A stretch of 64,000 nucleotides of DNA, taken from the NCBI GenBank assembly GCA_007922305.1, contig ML677326.1, positions 54,678,785 through 54,742,784 on the forward strand. Reading direction: 5' to 3'. Both the position numbers and the translations under genes were made by a program. This DNA is from Dermatemys mawii. Its lineage: Eukaryota > Chordata > Testudines > Dermatemydidae. The notes below the pieces were generated by a model that was not told where the DNA came from, made no database searches, and saw only the letters and a program-made list of their open reading frames with translations. This document shows positions 24,318-35,579 of this stretch, piece by piece. Position 1 is the stretch's first letter; each line of letters starts with the position of its first letter.

Positions 24318-24405
24318 TGCATCCGACGAAGTGGGTATTAGCCCACGAAAGCTTATGCTCTAAAATTTTAGTTAGTCTTTAAGATGCCACAGGACTCTTT
24401 GTCAC
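24318..24405 (+). mobile_element. Reptile short interspersed repeat, 3' tail
   Basis: Contains GAAGTGGGTATTAGCCCACG, AAAGCTTATGCTC, TTAGTCTTTAAGATGCCAC and AGGACTCTTTG in the same order as the copy at 2.6-2.8 kb, but truncated at both sides. It is the only clear dispersed repeat in the roughly 35-kb domain around HAND2. Confidence 0.7.
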
Positions 24406-25680
24406 TTCTGTTGTACTGTAACAGCTCTTATTTAACTCCGCTTTTCCTCCTCGGAATAACCATACACAGGAAGAAGCATTCGGGTTGTTTGTTGTTTTCT
24501 CCCAAAGTGCATATTCTCTATTGCTTAAGCAAATATATCTTAATCTTCAGGATGTTATATTGAGCATTTGCAGCAATTGGACTTGAGTTTCTTCTCGTTT
24601 CCTTGCAAACTCCTGCATCTCTATCTCTCTTTCTTAATTTACAATCCACCAACTCCCGTTGACACAGTTTTCCACACTGACTATATTGTAATATTGCATT
24701 CTAATATACACTGAAGCAGTCTATCCAGTAGCCAAGATACCGAAGGTGAGTATTTGATATTTCACAGCTATTTAGTAATATTCTGCTCCATTTGAAGATG
24801 ACACCAATCTCTTGGCGCAAGTCTCGCCTCCAAGTTACCAGTTTCCCTGTGAATTACAACCTGCGATTCATTTTCCTGTTATAATGTGCTCAAGATTACA
24901 AAACCAAAATAGCTGAATATCTAATAGATTTCCTCCCGGCCTGACCGTTAAACAAATCTTTAACTATTCCCTTTCCATAACTAAACCTGTTTTCCACAGA
25001 TGCCTGGTTTTTTATTGGTGAAGGAGGAATGCAGAGAGATATTTATATATTTGTTAATAAAAACTGGAAAAGAAGCTCTGAACATGCTGTAAAAAATATT
25101 CGGTTACTTACCAGTCAGGCTAGTTAAACAAGCATGCAACTGATTTCAGGCATATAACTGGTTCGGATGAATAGATGTCCTGGTATGTACATTAACTCAG
25201 CAAGCTGGAAGAGAATCGTTTGGTTTGTTTTTATTGTTCTTGTTTAAAAGCAACTTATTCTTTGAAAACCGTCTCCCTGGCCATATTGTTTTCTTATTTT
25301 ACACGTCAATTGCTATAAAGTCAGATCCAATCGTTTTCTCTTTGCAACTTATGCCCACTGCCTATGCATAATAACTGCATTTCTCCCTGCATGAAAACGC
25401 ATTGCGCATGAGCTCTTTGTGTGCATTAACTAGCAATAACCTAACGTGTTTCTGGTGTATGTATATCACCATTGGCTAATCGGCGAATGCCTCCTGAAGC
25501 GGTTTTTATGCTTTCCTCGGCTAGTTCCACACAAAGCACTTTGTAAAGCAATAACGGAACTGACCCAGCCACTATTTTTTTCCATCAAAATTTTCGGCGA
25601 CATACCGTACCTGCGTCGAAAGGCTCCGCTATTTTATTTGAAAGGGTTTATTTAAAAAGACGGTTTTGCCGTTCAGCCTC
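24406..25680. other. Proximal upstream region of HAND2
   Basis: AT-rich non-coding sequence grading into the CpG island at about 25.6 kb. No gene or repeat seen. Confidence 0.5.
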
Positions 25681-25759
25681 CGCTAAACACTTGCCTTAAC
25701 CTCCGCCTCCATGATAAAAGTTTTTTCCTCCCTTGTTTTAATTACATGAGGGACCCGCC

Positions 25760-25915
25760 GGGACAGCCAATCCCGAAAGAGGAGCCCGGCAATTAGCGAC
25801 GCGAACATCAAAAGAGTTTTATTGCGGCGCGCCGGCGCCCCGCCCCCGCCGCGCGGGATTGGCAGAGCGCGCCTCTGACGACATATATTAACCGGAGCCG
25901 CCCGAAAGATGTAGC
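25760..25915 (+). promoter_or_regulatory. HAND2 core promoter (TATA, CCAAT, GC boxes)
   Basis: A TATA box (TATATTA, 25884-25890) predicts transcription starting near 25914. Upstream are a CCAAT box on the plus strand (25767-25771), an inverted one (ATTGG, 25858-25862) and a GC box run CCCGCCCCCGCC (about 25839-25850). The whole lies in a CpG island. In mammals the lncRNA HAND2-AS1/Upperhand starts divergently from this interval, and the paired, oppositely oriented CCAAT boxes are compatible with two-way transcription. The exact start site is inferred from TATA spacing. Confidence 0.7.
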
Positions 25916-26543
25916 TGTACATGGAGCTCGTGCTGGGAAACTGTGCCAGTGCCCCGCGCCGCGCCAAGCCGGGGGGACTCGCCGCCGCCGCCGCCGCCTC
26001 GCCTCGCGCCCCCGCCGGGGCGGGAGAAGCGCCGCTGTCGGGCCGGCCGCCTGCGCGGTGCCCCCGAGCGAGGAGCAGAGGGTGCGGCCGGGGGGATGGA
26101 TGCGCTCGGCTCCCCGTGAGCAGCGCCCGGCCAAGGGCGAGCGGACTCTTCCCGGGGCCTTTCATGCCCACGGCCAGCGCCGGAGCCCGACAGCGGGGGG
26201 CCGCTGCTGGAGGGGAGGCGGCCGCCCGGCGCGCACCCCCGCGGCGGTGAAGGCAGGGCCGGGGGCCGCGGCGCGGACGAGGCAGCGCGGGGCTCGAGCC
26301 ATTTTGTGGGCGCGCCGAAGCGCCAGGCCCCGCGCGGGGCAGCCGCGGCCGGGAGGGCCCTGACGCCCGGCCCGGGGGCAGCGCGCTGGCTCTGAGCGGG
26401 ACCCGGCAGCGCCCTATGGGGAGCCGGCGGCCTGAGAGGCCCTGAGAAGAGGCGAGGGAGCGGCCGCGGCGAAGGGGGGGCTGAGGCAGCGGGCCGGGAG
26501 GGGGGAGGCTTGGTCCCGGGGCTGGGTGCGCGAGGGCGCGGGG
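25914..26543 (+). other. HAND2 5' untranslated leader with upstream ORFs
   Basis: The leader is about 630 nt if transcription starts near 25914, and is very GC-rich with (CCG)n near 25981-25999. An upstream ATG at 25921 opens a 109-codon ORF ending at 26250, and a second at 26096 opens a short ORF ending at TGA about 20 nt later. Both end before the HAND2 start codon. The encoded uORF peptide is rich in Ala, Pro and Arg, as expected from composition, and is probably not a functional protein. These uORFs may lower translation of the main ORF. Confidence 0.55.
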
Positions 26544-28899
26544 ATGAGTCTGGTGGGGGGCTTCCCCCACCACCCCGTGGTGCACCATGAGGGCTACCCC
26601 TTCGCCGCCGCCGCCGCCAGCCGCTGCGGCCACGAGGAGAACCCCTACTTCCACGGCTGGCTCATCAGCAGCCACCCGGAGATGTCGCCCCCCGACTACA
26701 GCATGGCCCTGTCCTACAGCCCCGAGTACGCCAGCGGCGCGCCGGGCATCGACCACCCCCACTACGGCGGGGGGCCGCCGGGCAGCGGGCCGCCCGGGCT
26801 CGGGGGGCCGCGGCCGGTGAAGCGCCGGGGCACGGCGAACCGCAAGGAGAGGCGCAGGACTCAGAGCATCAACAGCGCCTTCGCGGAGCTGCGGGAGTGC
26901 ATCCCCAACGTGCCCGCCGACACCAAGCTGTCCAAGATCAAAACCCTCCGCCTGGCCACCAGCTACATCGCCTACCTCATGGACCTGCTCGCCAAGGACG
27001 ATCAGAATGGGGAGGCGGAGGCCTTCAAGGCGGAGATCAAGAAGACAGACGTGAAGGAGGAGAAGAGGAAGAAAGAGCTGGTCAGTACATCCACGGTGGG
27101 AGGCGGCTGTTGTTGCCGGCAAGGGATTACTCGCTGCTCGTCCCTTCTGCCGGATGTGCCGGGCACATCTGGCTTGGGGAGAGGCTGCTAGGTCAGCCAG
27201 GCTCCCTTCCAGATCCCACAGAATGTATCTCAAATTAAATACATCATAGTGTTACACGGCACACATACATGCCCCAATAGACTGGCGCTGCGGTGTGCCT
27301 TAGTTAGTGGATAGGAATGAATGTTTACGAGCTTTCTGTGTATGATATATGGTGTGTACATGTACAGCATACCTATGATCTCTATTAATGGAGGTTCCCA
27401 TAGTCATATATGTTATCACTGATAAAGAAAAATGAAGACTCAATTCACTTCGGTGCAGGAGCTGTTCGGGGGAGGAGGAGGGTGATGTTAAATGTAAATA
27501 CATTTGGGGTAGGAAACTGGCATCTGGTGTGATGGAATATTTCAGAGTTCATATAGCCTGCAGCAAAATCGGGAGTAGCGTCAGATTATAATAGTTAAAC
27601 CATTCTTTGCAACTGCACTCGAATGTCTTAATCATAAAATACGGTTTGTATCCGTTGTTTTACGTTAACATCCCTACAGTACCTACTCTACTCCATTCCC
27701 CCACGGTATTCTTTGAATTACAATGTCTAATAATAGTTCTGTCCTGTAGACAAGCAACCTTTCATAGCGCTGAAGCACCCTGCAATCTCTTCAAATAAAG
27801 GAAACCCTGCTCATAGGGAAGGCATGAACCACTTGAATTGAACTCCAGCACAGTTTTAAATCCTTGACAAATAACGCACAGCCCCACCGTTTCGCTGTAG
27901 CTTACTCTTGATTGTGACTTTATGCTTCTGTTTTTGTTGTATCTGTTTCTGCCTTTTTCATTTAAGGCGAAGCAACCTTTTATGGGGATGTTAACTTTCG
28001 ATGTAGGCCTAATGGTTTACTCAGGCAAAATTCCCACTGATTTCAGTAGGGATTTGACCTCAGGGAACACAGGATCGGGCTTTGTCTGAATGGATGTTCA
28101 CTTCTCATAATGTAGTCACAATGCTGACATTACATATAATGTTTATCATTGACCTACTTGTAATTCGGGTCGTCTTGTAAATTAATGTTCCACTAACACT
28201 TCAAGTATATGTGTAGACCATATGATACATAAATGTAATGTATATTTAAAATAAAATATACACTTCTGAGATCTGACCGGGGAGGGCCATGAACTCTGAA
28301 GAAGCCCACAATGAAAAGCAGGCTGTGATTATTCTGACTGGTGCGATGGTGGCTTTTTAACCCGAAGAAGCTTTGTTTACGTTTGGAAATGAGCCGCTCT
28401 TGCGCTGAGGGTTGGCCACGATCGCGATCAGTGTAAAATAACAGCTTAGTCGCTATTTTGGAAAGAACGGAACACATAAACTGGCGTGGTGTTGTGGGTT
28501 TTTTTTAAAGTATCCGCAGCTTTCTACGAAAAGCCCGTAAACAGGCGTTTGTTTGTCAAGCTTTCTAGCCGAAAGTTTGTCCCGTAGCTTGGAGGCCTCT
28601 GCGGGAGCCTGCATAGATCTTTGTAGATTTCTATCGCCAGCGTTAGATTTCCCTCTTCTGAAGGGGAAGAAGACAAGGAGTGGGTGGCGGAGGTTACCTA
28701 AGAGGTAAAGGAATATAATTTCTAAACTTCTACTTTGTTTCTCTCTCTCTCTCTGTCTCTCTCTTTTTTTTTTTTTTTTTTTTTCACGCTGTCTTCCCAG
28801 AATGAAATATTGAAAAGCACAGTTAGCAGCAACGATAAGAAAACCAAAGGGAGGACTGGCTGGCCGCAACATGTCTGGGCTTTGGAGCTCAAGCAGTGA
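26544..28899 (+). CDS. HAND2: HAND2, heart- and neural crest derivatives-expressed protein 2 (bHLH)
   Basis: The coding sequence is join(26544..27080,28801..28899), 211 residues against 217 in human. HAND2 is a Twist-family basic helix-loop-helix transcription factor. It pairs with E proteins on E-boxes in the nucleus and directs heart, limb, pharyngeal-arch and sympathetic-neuron development. The N terminus [20 protein letters not shown] is followed by five alanines (residues 21-25); mammals have a longer run. A Gly/Pro-rich linker (about 75-91) leads to the bHLH at about 93-149, with basic residues [20 protein letters not shown] and helix 2 after the loop near '[10 protein letters not shown]'. 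Thr106 and Ser108 match the phospho-regulated Thr112/Ser114 of human HAND2. The C terminus is [16 protein letters not shown]. The ATG at 26544 is chosen because it gives the conserved MSLVGG start; the preceding in-frame codons have no ATG. The intron is phase 0. The gene looks intact. Confidence 0.97.
27081..28800 (+). other. HAND2 intron
   Basis: Starts GTCAGT after codon 179 (Leu) and ends TTCCCAG before the Asn codon of exon 2. A long polypyrimidine tract (28736-28785), including 21 consecutive T, lies just before the acceptor. If retained, the frame runs on 36 codons to a stop at 27189-27191, giving a Cys/Gly-rich tail in place of the conserved C terminus. Position +3 of the donor is C, which is not the preferred base, but the conserved protein requires this junction. 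Confidence 0.93.
28801..28899 (+). other. HAND2 exon 2 coding part
   Basis: Thirty-two codons plus TGA (28897-28899), from [10 protein letters not shown] to WALELKQ. This tail is nearly invariant among vertebrate HAND2 proteins as far as I recall. The segment is too short to show as a plus-strand ORF by itself; I found it by reading the acceptor junction. Confidence 0.95.
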
Positions 28900-29465
28900 G
28901 CGCTGCAAGACTGAAGGACTCAAGGAAATCTCCTAGACTCATTAGAGAGATTTGATCTGAGGACTTTTTGTATTTGGAATCATCCAGTTTATTTATGTGC
29001 AATTTCTCCCCCACCCCCCAAAATGTGGATATTCGAAGAAAAGCATTCCATATTTTAATATGAAGAGGAAACTCCAGCTTGGTAAGGGGTAATGTCGTCT
29101 CAATAGTTTTGTGAATGTTATTTCTCTGTTTGTATAGAACACACGGGGAAAAATAGAACAGAAAGGGGGGGAAAGACTCCCTGGCATTAGTGTGTATGTG
29201 AAGTGTATCTTTAATACTTGGCCTTTTGGATATAAATATTCATGGGATTATAAAATTATATTTCAACAGAAACAGTTGCACCAATGTTTCGGTTGGCTTG
29301 GTATTTACTATGGTAATTTTGTTGTGGTCCTTCAGTATTTGAAAGTTTTCAGCAGCTATTTGTTATGTGCACTTCCGCCCTTAAGGGGGGGAAAAAGTGG
29401 AGTTTAATTAATATTGAAGGTGTAAACGTTGTAAGTATTCAATAAACCACTGTGTGTGTTTTTTA
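28900..29465 (+). other. HAND2 3' untranslated region
   Basis: About 565 nt, AT-rich, from the stop codon to the predicted cleavage site about 20 nt after AATAAA. A 71-codon plus-strand ORF within it (29192-29407) has no known domain and lies wholly in the UTR, so I do not call it coding. Confidence 0.75.
29441..29465 (+). terminator. HAND2 polyadenylation signal
   Basis: AATAAA at 29441-29446 is followed by a GT/T-rich downstream element (CACTGTGTGTGTTTTTTAC), the standard vertebrate cleavage and polyadenylation arrangement. The exact cleavage base is inferred. Confidence 0.8.
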
Positions 29466-32400
29466 CAAAAAAAAATCTTTTTATGTTTTATACCTCAAAT
29501 GTTTTTAAATAACGTTGTTATGGTTTTCATAATATTTAAGATATTCGGAAGTAAACTAAATTATAAAGATTGCCTCTAAGTTTATTTTTAAGCAAGTCAT
29601 CGAGTGAAAATCTGGGCGGGGGGTGAAGGATCTCACCAGAAGTGCGCATGTTAAAGGGGAAAAATAGTTACTCTAAATGGAAATTCCTTGTGGTAGTGTG
29701 TTCCACGCACGAGATTTAATGCTAACGGGAAATGGACATAGGTACAAACCTTGGTCAGATCAGAAGCATGTTTTCCTAAGAAAGGCAAAATTCCTGCATG
29801 AATAAGAGCTTTTGAAACAGGAGTCACTTGAAATATCATTTTAGGAGTTTGGATATTACAATTGTAATTTAAAAGTGTGCGAGAGGGAGAGAGAAGTGTT
29901 GTGAATTGATTAAATCTTTCTTGGCGCTTATTTCCTGCAACGAAGGCTAGTTACGTGTGACTGCACGCAAAGCCCGGAACGAGAAAGATGTTGTAATGTA
30001 GGGGGTTAAATAGAGAAGTCTAACTTTGATTCCAGCCACCTCAATGGGCTAGGGCTGAGGGTCCGCAAAGGAAGCTTAGAGCTTTGTTATAAGTGATTAT
30101 GTAACGTCAAAGCAAGATTTACAATGAGATGCAGTGAACTTAATATTAACTTAGTGGTTCCCAAAATTCTCCTGGGCCGCACGTTTCCAATCTGCCACAG
30201 TGAGTGCATTTTTTAATCCTCTCCTGTCTCCAAGCTAGCAACTGCCTGCGATTTGGCCCCTTTACTTTTAATACGTAAAATTGCTTCCCTCAAGCCCATC
30301 TTCCCTCCTTTGTCTCTGAGCAGTAAAAAGCTACCATCTTTGTCCATCACCACTCCTCGAAATTGACTCTTCACCTTGCCGCTCCAACCAAAGCAAATGG
30401 TGAGTGTACTGCGGCGTTCTGAGGATTGGGCACTTCCTACTGTATTTACACCTACAAATCCAGCCTTGTAAACTGCTACACTATTAAACAAGCGGTTTAC
30501 CGAAGGAAGCTTTCGGGGATTATGGAAAATGGTTTCTATCTGTACTGCAAACAGTTTAATATTTTGTGGCCTCGGGATTTTTGTAAGAATGTAACCTAAA
30601 TCAATCTGGCTCTCTTATAAGGTTCAGGGGGTCTATACCTACTCTCCTTCCTTTATGGTAGTGCCTAAGTAAGTGGCTTGTGGTCAGTTCTGACAATAAG
30701 AGTAGGTAGATTTGCAATTGCCCATAAAAAGATAAGAGAGCCCTTACACCGTTTGCCAGTCTCTCTGACAATAGGAAGGTTGAAGGGTTAGAACAACTAA
30801 GCAAAAGTGATGTGCCCTTTCTCCCTTCGGGTCAGGCAGCCTGGGTTTGTGTTTGGGCGTAAGGTTATGTTTACAGACACTTGCCTTTGTTTATAACACT
30901 TCGAGAGAAGAGTCCCCCTTTTGTTTTCTTTTTCTTTTCCTGCTAGCTTCCCAGCTGATAGTGGAAGATCTCCCCCTACTCCATTTGTGTTTGACGTTGC
31001 TAATGTTACCAAGGTAGGTTAAAAGCTCCAGTGGTACAGCTATTAAAACGGGAGACATATCAAGATGCTACTAATTATAACTCCAGAGTAGAAAGAGAGA
31101 GATTCACCGGGAGCTCTTTGTCTACAAATACCCGGTTGTTTTTATCGATCAACTGAATCATCATATCATTCGCTGTGTGTTTAATACACGCATTTACTGT
31201 GTGATCTTTGAACACAAGCCGATCATTTAGAAATACAGGGCTACGGCAATCTTGCTGCATTAGGCATTAGCGAAAAAACTTTTAAAACCGCTTTTTAAAT
31301 GTGATTTTTTTCCTTGGTCAGGAAAACAGCTTCCTTTTGCTTCCAGCGCCGTGCAGGGCTGCAAGCTGTATCTGGCCGCATCATTGCCCAAAGATCCAGT
31401 GCCCCTCTGGCAGATTCAGGATGCCATTGTGAAGACAGTAGCCCTTTTGGCGTTTCCCATACACGGAAAATGAACTCTCCTTTGCATTTCATTTCTCAAA
31501 CTGGCTGCACCCTTGGACCCGCTAAAAGGGATCTATTTTAATTGCTCGGTAATGAGGATGTTGCCATTTTCTCAGGAGCAATCATTCCTGGAGCTAAATC
31601 ACAAGAGCCCTAGACAGGCCGGAGCCGACAAAAATGTAGGTTTTGACGTTAAAAGCTAAATGGGGAAGCAGGGCGGTGGAAGGTAAATTGATGGGAGATT
31701 GGGATGTCAGTGGGCCGTGGCCCCACATCTCCGAAAGGAGCTGTGCGGCTGATAACATTTGAATGGCGAACCAGCAGCTTTTCCACAGCCGCACGTCCAG
31801 CTCTCCGGGAAAGAGTTTTAAAAGAAACTATCTAGGTTCTTAAGGTCATTACTAAACATATTTGCCTCCTCATATATTCCACGTCCTCCCTCCTTGATAA
31901 CTACTCAGCGACACAGACTGTGCGCTGATATAAAGGCACTTATGAACAGATTGTACTGGGAAAATACCAGTGTTCTCTTGCTAGTTAATAATTGCTGGGC
32001 CTTTCCATAGTCTCCAGGTAATCTGAGAGGAAAAGTTAAGACTGAGGAACAGAGGTGTAAAGCCAAGCAGTAGAATTACAATTCGACAAACTAAACGTTT
32101 TGTGAACACTTTCAGTATTTATGCAATAGTGTAAGTACCTCACCGGTCATTTTTAGATAATACGTCTACGTTGGTGGTTTTGGGAAATTAATTCAGTGTT
32201 ATCTGTTTTTGAGGCAGATGACAATCTTCGGGTTTTTTTTTCTTTTGAGGAGCAACAAAAAAACTTACTGTAAAGTTGTCTCCCTTTGCTCGCCTCCAGA
32301 TTCTACAAACTCTTACTCATGTGAGTAATTCTTCCCTCTCCAGTAGTCCTACCTACTGAATTCATTAGCACTACTGGGTGATTAAGGGTTTTTAAGACAA

Positions 32401-34479
32401 TTTTAATGTAAACTAACATAGAAATATACCACTAATGATTCTTAAAATTAAATGTAAAAGGTCGCTTTTAAGCTAGAAACTCTGAGTAGTTTTGCGGTAA
32501 TATTTTATGGGACAGATTATGCTCTCAATTACATTGGTGTAAAACCAGAGTGTAAATTAGATGGAGTAACTCCAGATTTAGGAATCCGGATCCTGACTTC
32601 GCTGAAGTCAATAGCAAAACTTTCGTTGACTGCGGTAGGGTCAATGGCGCCCTTATGGGGCTGTAAGTGGGAGCAGAATTTGTCTTTACACTTTTCTTCC
32701 GATTCAGATAATAACAAACGGATGGGGGCATGGCACATTTTATATTTTTCATTAAGAATAAGTATCCTAAAAGCTTAAGTATTACAGTGAAATTGAAACA
32801 AGGGAATTTATGGCTGGTTCAAATGTAGGAGTGGAAACGATTTTCTGTTTTAACAGTATTCAAATTAGTAGCGTTAGCTTGGATTTATTGATTGGGTCTA
32901 GTAAGTGATATAATTGTTCTTGAACGTCACCCTTAGGTAATATTTGTCATGTTTTTTCAAAGCATTTGCATATGGGGGGTGGTGCAGAGCCTACTGTTCG
33001 ACTCACTTTGGAAAGGATGTAAGCATCACATCACTGAGGTTATTCTGATGTAATAGTTGAGTGTGGCTATCAAAAAGGAAGCTCGTTGATTTTTAAATAG
33101 CAGAAATGGTAGTGGGAGTCTTCGGGTTTTATGCACCCCGTGATGATGAAAGTAGTTGATATCGTTCCTCTTGGAGCCCTGGCTGTCATTTTTGGTAGTT
33201 TTATGAGCACTCCGCGCTGTTAGATTTCTATATACTCTAGGTTTTCTTGGGGGAAGAAGGAGGAAGGGGAGAAAAGTTGAATAACCGATTTCTCACCAAT
33301 CAGTTTACAGTGCCCCACGCCCGAGTAGATAATGATGGCTAATTTATCATTTTCAAAGATGGCGTCAAAGATAGGTGTAATGGGGCCTTCCCATAAAGGT
33401 TGTGGATACCCATAGAAGGGCAGCTGAAACTTTACAGATGTAAATCTGCAAAGCACCAGGATTGCTATTTCAGAGAACAAACATGAAGCACGAGTCCCTC
33501 AATAGGCTGCATCATTTTAATGATATAAACTGTTATCTTTTGATCCTGAAAACATATTTTAAATCCTTCTACCCTGCTCAAAAAACCCCTCTTCATTAAG
33601 TGACAGAAAGGAAGCGAATCCCACATTTCTGCAACTATAATCCACTCTGTAATAGCTGGGTCTTACCATTTTTTGCAGGCTATGAAATATGTCCCCCTTC
33701 AAAACCAGCTCCAATCTTTTCCATTTCTAATTGGCCAATTACTGCTCAGCTGTTTCAGTAGAATAGAGATTAAAGCGTGGTTGTTATCTGAATTATATAT
33801 TCACATAAATTCTCTGCAGCATTTGGATTCGAAAGGCCTGTTGCTTTCTGGGAAGTCTTGGTGCCCCTTCCCCTTACTTCCCCCCAACGCAGGATGATGT
33901 TTCCCCGCATTTTCCTCCAGAAATTCTGTTGCTTTGATGATCAGATTGTAGAGCACTGATTACAAATTTATTCTTAGGCACTAGATACGTCTTTATATCT
34001 GCTATTAGAGACATCTGGGAGTGATTACAGCGCGCCCTCCCCCATTTCTGCTCCCTCTATCTTGCAGCAAGAGCCTAGAGACATGTTGACGTCAGATCAG
34101 ACGGCTCGGAGCCATCCTGCTCTCGAGTTGGGTGCAATCAGCGCTGTGCTTTCCAAACTCTATCTAAAGTCCAGTCCGCCAGCTGGAATGCGGATGCAAG
34201 GGGACGGGATTAAAAATCTTGACTTTTCGCTCAGAGGATTTTGCTTCCAGGGGTTTCCAGTCAGGCTTGTCTGTTTTCTTCTTGCCACCATCAGCCCCAG
34301 AGGGAGACACACGAATGCCCCGCACTCGTGTTAGCGGTGGAGTCTTTCTCCGCTTGCCTTCGATCAGAGCGCTGCCTTCTAAAGTAAATACGAGCTAGGC
34401 AGCTTCCCACCGGGTGTACTGGCAGGAACAAATTAGGGAAGCGAAGTGCAACTTTCTTTTACGTTCCAGCAAACGGGCT

Positions 34480-34495
34480 CCCCCCCCCCCCCCCC
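34480..34495. repeat. (C)16 homopolymer
   Basis: Sixteen consecutive C. It is prone to assembly or sequencing error in length. Confidence 0.9.
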
Positions 34496-35550
34496 ACAAA
34501 ACCGCTCTCCGACATGTAACCGATTTACAGCCAGCCGGGCGAGCTGGAGCCTTTAGTGAACCAAAATGAGTTTCCGAGCTCAATGAACGCCAGCGCTGCT
34601 GGCAAGGAGATGACTTTGCACCTGTTATTAAATTCTAATGAATCACATCTAGTTCAGGGCAGTGAGAGTCTAATAATAATTAACGGCTTTTGCACTTTTG
34701 TGCCTGGCTCCGCATGTTAGGGGGATGTGTTTAGATTATTCTGTTCCATCATTATCATTTTACACATTTTAGGTGACATTTTCCTGGAGAATAAAGAAAA
34801 AAAATCAATGCCATACACCTTTGGCATTTGACGCCCATTCCCAGTAGTTTAACAGGCATTGTAAGAATGCAGACGCTTGGAATACTGTACATTTCAAGCG
34901 GCACTGTTGTCACATACAGAGAGGGGGATTAAGAAACTGTTGATCTTGTCTCTAAAGGCGAGAGATAATGGTGACGTACTTGTCTGGAGGATTAAAGTCT
35001 CGGGGTAAAAGAGTCACCAAGAGAAAGAGCCCCGTGTGCCCCTAAAAGGTTATGGGAGCTCATTTTTAGCTTTGTTCCAGCAAAAGACACCGTTACGCTC
35101 TCCCGTGTCTATCTATAATCGCACAAGAAAAAGGACCGTTTCCTTGTTACATCAGTGAGAATGGTGTGCTGTGCGTTTGGCTCCCTACCACCTCCAGAAG
35201 GAAAACATGTAGCGTTGGGCCTTGTACAAAACAAGTAGAAAAGAAACCTGGCCAAAACTCTGAGTAAATCCAATGCCAGAGCGGGGAGAGAGAGCTCTGT
35301 AACTGTTACTGATTGGGCGCAAGGCAAAAATTGTCTCACTGACGCCTTCCTGGGCCCTTTTCTTTGGGAAACTGCATTCTTTGGGTCAGAAACACCATCA
35401 GATACAGGTTTGTGGGCATCCAGACCGTGGGCTGAATCTTGCAAGCCCTACAGCTGCACGTGGTCTCCCTGAAGTTAATGGGGGCTCCATGAATGAATAA
35501 GGACGCCAGACACGGGGGGAGGCGAAAAGGATTTGTCCGTATATGCTTGT

Positions 35551-35579
35551 CAGAAAGAAAGAAAGAAAGAAAGAAAGAA
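35551..35579. repeat. (GAAA)n microsatellite
   Basis: About seven GAAA units in a row within otherwise unique sequence. Confidence 0.95.

Noticed and set aside
25683..27233. 516-codon minus-strand ORF antisense to HAND2
   Set aside because: It spans the CpG island and the HAND2 coding exon. Its Ala/Pro/Arg/Gly-rich product mirrors GC composition and has no domain. The plus-strand frame encodes conserved HAND2.
29192..29407. 71-codon ORF downstream of the HAND2 stop
   Set aside because: Lies entirely within the 3' UTR before the polyadenylation signal, in AT-rich sequence with no domain.
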